Below, piece after piece: positions 7,696 through 13,623 of a DNA stretch of 64,000 nucleotides. The position numbers and the translations under genes are program-made. The stretch comes from Pseudovibrio brasiliensis (lineage in GTDB: Bacteria > Pseudomonadota > Alphaproteobacteria > Rhizobiales > Stappiaceae): the NCBI RefSeq assembly GCF_018282095.1, contig NZ_CP074130.1, forward strand, positions 43,146 through 107,145, read 5' to 3'. Each line of letters opens with the position of its first letter. Within the stretch, counting starts at the first letter, position 1. The notes beneath the pieces are model-generated. The model saw only the letters and a program-made list of their open reading frames with translations. It was not told the origin of the DNA and made no database searches.

Positions 7696-8295
7696 ATGAA
7701 AAAATCAGTCTACCGCCGACCAGATAAACCGATGATGATTGACGTTAAAAGACCGTCAGAAATTGAAGTGAGGAAGCCTGTTCTAAGTGCTCCCGTCATT
7801 GTCGATAGTGCAACGGAATGCCATGTCACACCGGCTGATGTTGCCGCTCGTATGGTGGACTATTTAGGCCCAGTAGGTGACTACTTGACCTTGGAGCCAA
7901 GCGCAGGAACCGGAGCTCTTATTAAAGCTCTTCTGGCCTCAGGTCATAGTCCATGCGAGCTGGTTGCAATTGAACGCCATATAAAGCTTGCAACCTCGCT
8001 GAACTTTGACGGTGTGAGCATCTTGAACCGTTGCTTTTTAGAGTACGCGCAAGAGGTGCAGGGCAAGGCAGAATTTGCGCGGATTATTATGAATCCGCCA
8101 TTTTCCAAAGTACGCCAACACGTCAAAGCAGCGTTAGAGATGTTAGGTCGAAACGGTCACGACCGACCGGCAACGCTTGTTGCCCTTGTTCCGATCACCT
8201 TCCAGCATGACGAGGCCGAAACACTGGAAACCTTAGGCCCTGATACCTTCAGCGCGGCCAAGGTGAATACGAAGATCATCCGCATAGAACGGTAG
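7696..8295 (+). CDS. Orphan N6-adenine DNA methyltransferase-like protein
   Basis: I chose the ATG at 7696 (MKKSVYRRPD) over a GTG at 7642 because of the nearer purine-rich site and the conserved region's position. The AdoMet-binding motif I is EPSAGTGAL (residues 67-75) and the catalytic motif IV is NPPF (133-136), as in gamma-type N6-adenine methylases. At 199 residues it is short and lacks a clear target-recognition domain. No restriction endonuclease is nearby, so it is orphan and may protect incoming plasmid DNA or mark it (inference). It follows DUF3560 and precedes a small gene by 7 bp. Confidence 0.75.
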   Translation: MKKSVYRRPDKPMMIDVKRPSEIEVRKPVLSAPVIVDSATECHVTPADVAARMVDYLGPVGDYLTLEPSAGTGALIKALLASGHSPCELVAIERHIKLATSLNFDGVSILNRCFLEYAQEVQGKAEFARIIMNPPFSKVRQHVKAALEMLGRNGHDRPATLVALVPITFQHDEAETLETLGPDTFSAAKVNTKIIRIER

Positions 8296-8302
8296 TTTGC
8301 AA

Positions 8303-8530
8303 ATGAAACCAATTTTGACAGAAGGCCGGAGAAAGCGCCTGCAACAAGACTGGACGAAGGCCGCAGGAGAACATGTTGAGCTAGAGAACGGAGAGCGCAA
8401 ACTGCTGGGATACTGCTCACAAATCGGGTGCCAGCGTCTTTTGAACTACTATCACAACAGCCCGAAAGTCAGTATGCATTATAGCGGGAGCCGCGAGAGT
8501 TGGTGTGTATCCCTTGAGGTCAGTTTCTAA
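8303..8530 (+). CDS. Hypothetical protein, 75 residues
   Basis: ATG at 8303, 7 bp after the methyltransferase-like stop, so probably translationally coupled. The protein is basic N-terminally (GRRKRLQQDW), with a Cys pair in YCSQIGCQRLL and an aromatic C-terminus. I do not recognise the family. A strong intrinsic terminator overlaps its stop codon, marking the end of the 6199-8530 operon. Confidence 0.55.
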   Translation: MKPILTEGRRKRLQQDWTKAAGEHVELENGERKLLGYCSQIGCQRLLNYYHNSPKVSMHYSGSRESWCVSLEVSF

Positions 8531-8552
8531 GCCCGCATCAAGCGGGCTTTTT
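8530..8552 (+). terminator. Rho-independent terminator
   Basis: AGCCCGC-ATCAA-GCGGGCT followed by TTTT is a textbook intrinsic terminator, overlapping the stop codon of the 75-residue gene and ending the leader-C operon. Confidence 0.85.
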
Positions 8553-8580
8553 GCTGCACTAGGTAAGCTTCATCTAGTGC

Positions 8581-9303
8581 TTACCCATCTACCGGCAGAA
8601 GCGGGGCGGCATCGCAGGCTGTCTCACCACAGAGCAACCGCAAGTTAGGCTTCCCCCATGCCTGAGACGCACAGGACGGGCAACGGTATTTGATCCGGTT
8701 AGAGCGGTTTATATCTACTGGTGAATGGATTAGGCCGCTCAACCCAGCCCCAAGCGGTGCCCCAAGAGCTGCCCCGCTTGCAGTTGTGGGCGTGACAGTC
8801 TCACTCACGGCCACAGGCAGGCGGTCTAACCAGGAAATACCAAAGCCTTGCCCCAGCAGCTTTTCGGTTGCTGCCAAGAACTGCCCGCTCTCCAGAGCAT
8901 AATCGCCCATCTTTTCGCCGGTGCGTGCGCCGCCTGGGGCACTGGTGCTCGATGGCATCAGGCCTACGGACTCCATCTTATCTGCCCATTCACGATTGTG
9001 GTAACCGCGCCGCCCAGGTTTGCCGAAATGAAATTGCCATGCGTGAACCATCTCATGAACCAGTGTTTGCAAGATCTCCTGCAGGGAGATGACAGCAAAG
9101 TAAGCTGGGTTCATGGCAATCTCATCGGTGTGTTTCTCGTCTCTGAGGTTCACGAAACGCTTAGATGAAAAATAACCGTAAGTACGCTTTTCACGTTGCA
9201 GCGTGATCAGGCAAGGAGGCAACTCGTTGCTGAATAGCTCGCGGTTGTAATGGTCGAAAGCGTATTGCAGCTCTTCATAGGCTTCTTGTGTTGGGGTGGT
9301 CAT
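8581..9303 (-). CDS. SprT-like zinc metallopeptidase
   Basis: 240 residues. The zinc-binding HEMVH motif is at residues 83-87 with a further His near 102 (GYHNREW), as in SprT/Spartan-type proteases. The C-terminus has a treble-clef-like CPSC ... C ... C arrangement. SprT-like proteins on plasmids and phages are thought to act on DNA-protein crosslinks; that role is inference. It is one of few minus-strand genes in the left region and lies between leader-driven + strand genes. Confidence 0.85.
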   Translation of the reverse strand: MTTPTQEAYEELQYAFDHYNRELFSNELPPCLITLQREKRTYGYFSSKRFVNLRDEKHTDEIAMNPAYFAVISLQEILQTLVHEMVHAWQFHFGKPGRRGYHNREWADKMESVGLMPSSTSAPGGARTGEKMGDYALESGQFLAATEKLLGQGFGISWLDRLPVAVSETVTPTTASGAALGAPLGAGLSGLIHSPVDINRSNRIKYRCPSCASQAWGKPNLRLLCGETACDAAPLLPVDG

Positions 9304-9388
9304 GCTGCCTCATGAAATTGGATTGCACAATCCAAAATATTCAATCAAGGATTGTTCGTCAACAAGGGCAGGGGAGGTTGAGTTGAAT

Positions 9389-9743
9389 GCGGGGCGATCT
9401 GGCCTGCAAACTCTCAGCGGGCTCTGCCGAGCCCACATCGAGCCCGCATTCCAGCTCACTCATGTCTGTCCTGGGCTTGCGGCTGGCAAGCGACCGGCGC
9501 ACTGGCCACATGCCAGCCTCCAGCAAGCAGCACAGCTTTTCACTTCCATTGTCATCTATGCATGAGGGGCTGCTGCAAGGGCTTCGCCCTCACGAGAGCT
9601 AGGTCGTCGCTCCCCTGACCACAATCTTCCTCGCCTTTGGGCTGCGGGAGAATGTGGACAGCCTCTCTCCTCACTAGCTCCCGCTCACCCGCTTTCTTGA
9701 CAGAGAAAGAGAGACGGACACTACAGACGCGGGAGTAAGCCCC
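9389..9743 (+). promoter_or_regulatory. Structured leader repeat, copy D
   Basis: Nearly identical to copy E. Hairpin I is GGGCTC-TGCC-GAGCCC, compared with GGGATC/GATCCC in B and C, so both arms have changed together. An alternative pairing of GCGGGCTC with GAGCCCGC downstream is also possible. The gene-proximal hairpin is CTTTCT-TGACAG-AGAAAG and contains TTGACA, with ACTACA 17 bases downstream as a possible -35/-10 pair. A ribosome binding site precedes the ATG at 9744. Confidence 0.7.
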
Positions 9744-10514
9744 ATGACCATTCGTAATCTTTTCAAGTTCTTCGCCAGTGTTGCAGGCTTTGCTGTTGAG
9801 GCCAAAACGCCATCTCAAAAATATGCATCGCAGCTACCAAGCTTAGATATGTCTGTCATTGATGTGTTCATGGATGAAGACGTGATGCCATTCACTGAGC
9901 GCTACATCGCTTTTCTCCTCATTGAAGGTGAAGTGCGCCCCGTTCATGAGGATGCTTTGAACTTTGAGGATGCAATTGAGAAGCTTGGAGAGCTTTACGA
10001 AGACGCGCAAATCTTGAGGGTCTACGGTTCTGACCTTGCTGTATATGAAGGCAACAAATGCATCCAGGCAGGGCAGCTGTTCCTTACAGAAGAGCAGAAA
10101 TTGCAAGTGGGCTGGGCTTACATGGAAGAGGAAGAGCCAGACTTACGCGAAGACTGGCCGCTTTACATGAAAGAAAGCGATTACCACGAGGAAGACGAAG
10201 AGCCAGAAGAGGTTTTGCAAGAGGGGCAGTTTGAGTGTGTAATCTCTGTGCTTCAGTATGAGGGGCTCATTCATGAGGTGGATGTTGATTTCATCGAAAC
10301 CCACCAAGCGGAGTGTTTTGCTGAAGTTGTCGAGGATCTGTCAGAACGATACGACAATGAGTTTTCTTGGTCCGTTAAGGCCCGCGACTGGAAAGGCAAC
10401 CGCTTCACTCACAGCCACAAACTAGACAAAATCCGCATTCATGAGCAGCACTTGACACATGAAGAACAAGCTTTGAAACGTTTTGAAAATCAAGATGTTC
10501 AGTGGGCATCTTAG
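9744..10514 (+). CDS. Highly acidic protein, possible DNA mimic
   Basis: 256 residues with a first 18-residue basic/hydrophobic segment and then a strongly acidic body, including the runs EEEEPDLRED and HEEDEEPEEV near residues 130-155. The C-terminal ~85 residues look like a compact domain (DFIETHQAECF ... DNEFSWSVKARDWKGNRF). No known anti-restriction family is recognisable. Extreme acidity plus leading-region context makes a DNA-mimic anti-restriction or anti-SOS role a reasonable hypothesis, nothing more. The duplicated RNA/peptide module follows its stop. Confidence 0.65.
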   Translation: MTIRNLFKFFASVAGFAVEAKTPSQKYASQLPSLDMSVIDVFMDEDVMPFTERYIAFLLIEGEVRPVHEDALNFEDAIEKLGELYEDAQILRVYGSDLAVYEGNKCIQAGQLFLTEEQKLQVGWAYMEEEEPDLREDWPLYMKESDYHEEDEEPEEVLQEGQFECVISVLQYEGLIHEVDVDFIETHQAECFAEVVEDLSERYDNEFSWSVKARDWKGNRFTHSHKLDKIRIHEQHLTHEEQALKRFENQDVQWAS

Positions 10515-10601
10515 CAACTGCGAAACCACTGGACCAACTTACCTATGGGTGCATTGCACATAGCAAATTGAGGGTGCATCTGATAAAATGATTGGGATTT
10601 A

Positions 10602-10680
10602 GGGGCAAAAGCAGCCGCGCTGATCCGGCCAGCGCATCGGGTAAGATTGGCTTTCCCGACTGAGGCAACAGCCTTGCCCC
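10602..10680 (+). ncRNA. Cloverleaf-like structured RNA, copy 1
   Basis: GGGGCAA (10602) pairs with TTGCCCC (10674-10680), enclosing three stems: GCGCTG with a 7-base loop and CAGCGC, TCGGG/CCCGA, and AGGC-AACA-GCCT. It ends 6 bases before a GGAGG ribosome binding site and the 28-residue ORF. A second copy at 11724 keeps the pairing with compensatory changes. It lacks tRNA D- and T-loop features. It may be a 5'-UTR regulator of the small peptide. Confidence 0.6.
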
Positions 10681-10698
10681 TAAACCGGAGGTGATGAA

Positions 10699-10785
10699 AT
10701 GTGGTTATTACCATTTTCGATCACGCTTAAAATGAAAAAGACTCGGAACAGCTGGACACTGAAACTCCGAGTCTATTTCAAATAG
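10699..10785 (+). CDS. 28-residue cationic peptide, copy 1
   Basis: ATG at 10699 is preceded by GGAGG with 7-base spacing. The product shares the core KKTRNSW-(2)-L-(1)-LRV-(1)-FK with the peptide at 11822, along with PxSxTLK near its start. It is basic and not strongly hydrophobic. Its codons also form a 9-bp hairpin (AGACTCGGA at 10739-10747 with TCCGAGTCT at 10766-10774). Conservation of both peptide and stem supports a real gene; the function is unknown. Confidence 0.55.
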   Translation: MWLLPFSITLKMKKTRNSWTLKLRVYFK

Positions 10786-10794
10786 CTAGCAAAG

Positions 10795-10906
10795 GGAAGG
10801 GGACTTAGGTTCCCTTCCACTCCGGTATAATACTCCGAGATTTCCAAAAAATCAATTAGTACCGCTTCACAGAGCACGAGTGATTTTGGGCTTGCTCCAA
10901 CGCTTC
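10795..10906. repeat. 3' module segment duplicated at 11918-12031
   Basis: It begins with hairpin GGAAGGG...CCCTTCC (10795-10818), then ACTCCGGTATAATACTCC and a run including CCAAAAAATCAATTAG, up to GCTCCAACGCTTCCAG. The copy at 11918-12031 is nearly identical (hairpin 11918-11940; TATATT instead of TATAAT). Together with the RNA and peptide it forms a duplicated cassette end. The TATAAT could serve a promoter reading into leader E. Confidence 0.6.
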
Positions 10907-10927
10907 CAGTTTCGGATTTGATTGAAT

Positions 10928-11282
10928 GTGGGGTGATCTGGCTCGCAAACTCTCAGCGGGCTCTGCCGAGCCCACATCGAGCCCGCAATCCAGCTCACTC
11001 ATGTCTGTCCTGGGCTTGCGGCTGGCAAGCGACCGGAGCACCGGCCACATGCCAGCCTCCAGCAAGCAGCACGGCTTTTCACTTCCATTGTCATCTATGC
11101 ATGAGGGGCTGCTGCAAGGGCTTCGCCCTCACGAGAGCTAGATCGTCACTCCCCTGACCACAATCTTCCTCGCCTTATGGGCTGCGGGAGAATGTGGACA
11201 GCCTCTCTCCTCACTAGCTCCCGCTCACCCGCTTTCTTGACAGAGAAAGAGAGACGACCCTTTCAGAGACGGAGTAGACAGC
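10928..11282 (+). promoter_or_regulatory. Structured leader repeat, copy E
   Basis: Nearly identical to copy D over ~350 bp, including GGGCTC/GAGCCC, the GC-rich nested hairpin, AGGGC-TTC-GCCCT and CTTTCT/AGAAAG with TTGACA in the loop. It diverges only in the last ~30 bases before the ATG, where each copy has its own ribosome binding site. Copies D and E point to a recent duplication of the whole cassette. Confidence 0.7.
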
Positions 11283-11717
11283 ATGATCATTCAAACACTT
11301 GAACAGTTTGCAGGCCGCACCAACATCAAACCCCAAAATCTCTTTTCGCTTTTCCTGACAGCAATGACACTAAGAACTGACGAAGTGGGCGACCCGATTG
11401 AAGGGTTAGGAGAGCGTCTCAACCGCTTTAAATGGGAGACTAAGAGAGCGCTGTTTGTGTTTCTTGGAGGATACCGTGGGGCGCTGGAACTATTTAGCGT
11501 GGAGGCAATCGACCATATTGATGAATATGGAAATGACATGGGTACGGAGGTTTCTTACCATCCGGTAGAGGATGTTAAGCAAGCAGATGCAGTGACCTTG
11601 ACATTCACCAGTCGTAAGAATGTGCGGGTGATGTTCGAAAAACTGGATGCATACACCGCTACAGAAGCCTTGAGTATCGGTAGCAACCGAGGAGTGTATC
11701 TGTTAGAAGCAGATTAG
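11283..11717 (+). CDS. Hypothetical protein behind leader repeat E
   Basis: 144-residue soluble protein, mildly acidic, with mixed alpha/beta character and no recognised domain. The ribosome binding site is GACGGAG. It is unrelated in sequence to the 9744 product, although both are bracketed by the same leader and the same downstream RNA/peptide module. The repeated parts therefore look like an expression cassette into which different genes are fitted. Confidence 0.65.
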   Translation: MIIQTLEQFAGRTNIKPQNLFSLFLTAMTLRTDEVGDPIEGLGERLNRFKWETKRALFVFLGGYRGALELFSVEAIDHIDEYGNDMGTEVSYHPVEDVKQADAVTLTFTSRKNVRVMFEKLDAYTATEALSIGSNRGVYLLEAD

Positions 11718-11723
11718 GTTTTG

Positions 11724-11802
11724 GGGGCAAAAGCAGCCGCGCTGAGCCAACCAGCGCATCAGGTAAGATAGGCTTTCCTGACTGTGGCAACAGCCTTGCC
11801 TC
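11724..11802 (+). ncRNA. Cloverleaf-like structured RNA, copy 2
   Basis: Same architecture as 10602-10680. The closing stem GGGGCAA/TTGCCTC now has one G-T pair; the GCGCTG/CAGCGC stem is unchanged with a different 7-base loop (AGCCAAC versus ATCCGGC); the stem TCGGG/CCCGA has become TCAGG/CCTGA, a compensated change. GGC-AACA-GCC is retained. It leads into the second 28-residue ORF at 11822. Confidence 0.6.
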
Positions 11803-11821
11803 TAAACCGGAGAGTGAAGAA

Positions 11822-11908
11822 ATGAGTATATTTCCCATTTCTGTCACACTGAAAATAAAAAAGACACGGAACAGTTGGCTACTGAGTCTCCGTGTCTCTT
11901 TTAAGTAA
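11822..11908 (+). CDS. 28-residue cationic peptide, copy 2
   Basis: ATG at 11822 is preceded by a GGAGAG site. The peptide is identical in length to copy 1 and keeps KKTRNSW, LRV and the terminal FK. The internal hairpin is AGACACGGA (11862-11870) with TCCGTGTCT (11889-11897). Relative to copy 1, one base pair is swapped (T-A to A-T) and both changes are synonymous (ACT/ACA Thr, CGA/CGT Arg). Confidence 0.55.
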   Translation: MSIFPISVTLKIKKTRNSWLLSLRVSFK

Positions 11909-11917
11909 GTCAGAAAC

Positions 11918-12031
11918 GGAAGGGGGCATAGCTCCCTTCCACTCCGGTATATTACTCCGAGATTTCCAAAAAATCAATTAGCACTGCTTCACAGAGCGCG
12001 AGTGATTTTGGGCTTGCTCCAACGCTTCCAG
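11918..12031. repeat. 3' module segment, second copy
   Basis: Near-identical to 10795-10906, beginning with hairpin GGAAGGG...CCCTTCC. It runs directly into a truncated piece of the leader family (GCGCGGGATCTGCCGATCCC at 12036-12055), where homology then stops. Confidence 0.6.
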
Positions 12032-12060
12032 GCTGCGCGGGATCTGCCGATCCCACTTCG
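12032..12060 (+). repeat. Truncated leader repeat, copy F
   Basis: Only hairpin I survives (GGGATC-TGCC-GATCCC). It combines the B/C-type stem with the D/E-type loop. No gene follows directly; the sequence enters the inverted-repeat region. Confidence 0.5.
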
Positions 12061-12100
12061 CCTTCCAGCATTGGCGCTGCGCTCATTTTTTTGCCAACCG

Positions 12101-12293
12101 TCTGCAAAGTCGAGCACTCGGCATCGGCACCCTTGCAGGGCACACGATGCCTCGCACTCGACTTTGCAGATCGGGGCGGAGCGGCGCTGTGCAATCGCTC
12201 GTTGCACTCGCAGATCGCAAAGCGCCTTGAGGCGCGGATCACGCGCAAGCTTTGCAAGCTTACACATGCTCCGCGCTCCCCCAAAGCTTGCGC
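12101..12293. repeat. Two long inverted repeats (cruciform-capable)
   Basis: First, TCTGCAAAGTCGAG at 12101 is perfectly inverted at 12157-12170; further inner pairing (GGCATCG/CGATGCC) gives a stem of roughly 24 bp around an 18-base loop. Second, GCGCAAGCTTTG (12243-12254) is perfectly inverted at 12282-12293. Short frames through this stretch look like read-through of repeats. No T runs suggest terminators; structured single-strand DNA near a transfer origin is more likely. Confidence 0.6.
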
Positions 12294-12360
12294 AAAAATT
12301 GCCGATACGCCCTGAAACGATTTCTGCGAATCTTCTATTTTTCCGCCTCTAAAGCTTGCG

Positions 12361-12493
12361 AGCTGTCAAGCGAGCAATTGATATTTCGCAAGTTTCAAAA
12401 GCAGAGCTTACAGCGCCACTGAAACTTGCCAGCGAAAATTCGTTGCTCGTGAAACGTATTTCACCTCTTCCAGAGCAAAGCCTCTTGACAGCT
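12361..12493. repeat. Nested triple inverted repeat
   Basis: Three arms are arranged concentrically. AGCTGTCAAG (12361) pairs with CTTGACAGCT (12484), CGAGCAA (12371) with TTGCTCG (12443), and GCAAGTTTCA (12388) with TGAAACTTGC (12420). The result is one large imperfect stem. No convincing gene covers it. Confidence 0.6.
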
Positions 12494-12556
12494 TTTCTGG
12501 CTTTCGGGTGTGCAATCGTGCAGTTTTCTTCAACCCGAGTGGAAATTACCTAATAT

Positions 12557-12698
12557 CCGCGAGTTTCCGCGAGTTTACACGAGCTAGTGGTGGGAAAATC
12601 CGGAGATTCCACGTGTTTACACGAGTTTCCAAGAGTTTCCCTGATTTGGCGTGAATTTCCGCGAGTTTACACGAGTTTACATGAGATTACATGAGTGA
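12557..12698. repeat. 10-bp-periodic repeat array upstream of traK
   Basis: Twelve units of consensus (A/C)C(A/G)CGAGTTT: three in register at 12557-12586, a 22-bp gap, then nine in strict 10-bp register at 12609-12698. Several later units vary (ACATGAGATT, GCGTGAATTT). A period near one helical turn places all sites on one DNA face, as expected for a protein that wraps or bends DNA such as TraK. It could alternatively be an iteron or centromere array. Confidence 0.7.
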
Positions 12699-12713
12699 AA
12701 GTTGGCAAGATAG

Positions 12714-13081
12714 GCTAAGCGGTCCCGCTTAGCGAAAATTCGACGAGTTAGGTGTAACTCGACGAATTGAGCTTATTCGCACTGACGTGCTCAACGGCTT
12801 TTTTGCTGCGCAAAAATAGAGGATGGGTACGTGAAACTAGTTGTGGAAAACTATAGTCTACACTTTTAAGGAAATTCTAGCGAAACCCCGCAGTTTCCCT
12901 TGATACATAAAAATTGAACTAAATCAGAAGTGTAGCGGTGCCTATTCCTGTGCCGAACTGTGATCGAAATGGGGCTGGCAATAGTTGAGGGAATAGGTTA
13001 TGCACGTTTTACTTGTTGACATAGCTGTGATGCTATGCGGCCCCGGCGGTTATTAAGTACCACCTCATAACCACCGGGGCC
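12714..13081. other. Candidate oriT region: clustered inverted repeats
   Basis: This non-coding stretch contains GCTAAGCGG-TC-CCGCTTAGC (12714-12733), a 14-bp stem with one mismatch, AATTCGACGAGTTA-GGTG-TAACTCGACGAATT (12737-12768), a spaced pair CCTATTCC/GGAATAGG (12941-12948 and 12990-12997) and a 15-bp stem with one mismatch at 13039-13081 (GGCCCCGG and GGTTAT arms). In RP4-type plasmids oriT lies directly upstream of traK, as here. The exact nick site is not proven. Confidence 0.55.
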
Positions 13082-13246
13082 TAGCAAGTACCAAAACAGT
13101 CTTGGCACTCGCATAAGGAGAACTACAACTTCTAATTTTAGTCGCAGTCATCTCTCATGTCACGAATGGCGTGAGACTTAACGCATTTCTGCATGGAATG
13201 CGATGAGTCGAGCTGTGTCTAAACCCTTTATCCAAATATTAAACAT

Positions 13247-13273
13247 CAGGGATACCCGCGTGACCAGCGGGTA
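13247..13273. promoter_or_regulatory. Hairpin and possible nic site just before traK
   Basis: TACCCGC-GTGACCA-GCGGGTA (13253-13273) is a perfect 7-bp inverted repeat ending 8 bases before the traK ATG. Read on the minus strand, the second arm runs directly into TATCCCTGATG, one base longer than the RP4-class nic consensus YATCCTG-Y. It could be the relaxase site, a TraK operator or a translation-control hairpin. Confidence 0.4.
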
Positions 13274-13281
13274 AACGAGCA

Positions 13282-13608
13282 ATGGCACTTCCGTGGGGAG
13301 ATGCCCGAACTCAGTTTCAACTTGTGCGTGCGCATGTCGAGGCAGAGATCGGGAGAGGTGTATCTAAACGTAGGATCTTTGAGGCCCTTTCCAAAGAAGG
13401 AAAGATCTCTATGTCGAGTACAGCCTTTTACAATTGTGCGGCTAAGGCTTTGAACCCTAAGTCTAAATCGTCTTCAGGAGGTGCCATTGCACCCCCACCC
13501 CAAGCAGAGCAGGAGCGGGCGTCTCCAACAAAAGGCCCGCTCCTGACATCGCAACCTGAAGGCAATGGCCGGTTCCAAATGGCCGACGATATTCCCAACT
13601 ACGACTAA
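13282..13608 (+). CDS. traK: TraK-like oriT-binding protein
   Basis: 108 residues. The region VRAHVEAEIGRGVSKRRIFEALSKEGKISMSSTAFYNCAAK closely follows the TraK pattern of RP4 (helix, glycine, S-x-[KR]-x-I-[WF]-E-x-L, then G-K-I-x-x-x-x-x-F). TraK binds and wraps DNA beside oriT (family knowledge). The C-terminus is Pro/Ser-rich and disordered-looking. It is first gene of the transfer operon, with traL and traM following in RP4 order. The 10-bp array and inverted repeats upstream are its likely target. Confidence 0.75.
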   Translation: MALPWGDARTQFQLVRAHVEAEIGRGVSKRRIFEALSKEGKISMSSTAFYNCAAKALNPKSKSSSGGAIAPPPQAEQERASPTKGPLLTSQPEGNGRFQMADDIPNYD

Positions 13609-13623
13609 CTGAATTGAGTAATC

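Noticed and set aside
10602..10680. Cloverleaf-like element as a tRNA
   Set aside because: It has a 7-bp closing stem and a 7-base loop but no D-arm, no T-loop consensus and no usable anticodon conservation between copies.
12356..12553. 65-residue + strand frame in the inverted-repeat region
   Set aside because: It runs through the nested inverted repeats and has no ribosome binding site.
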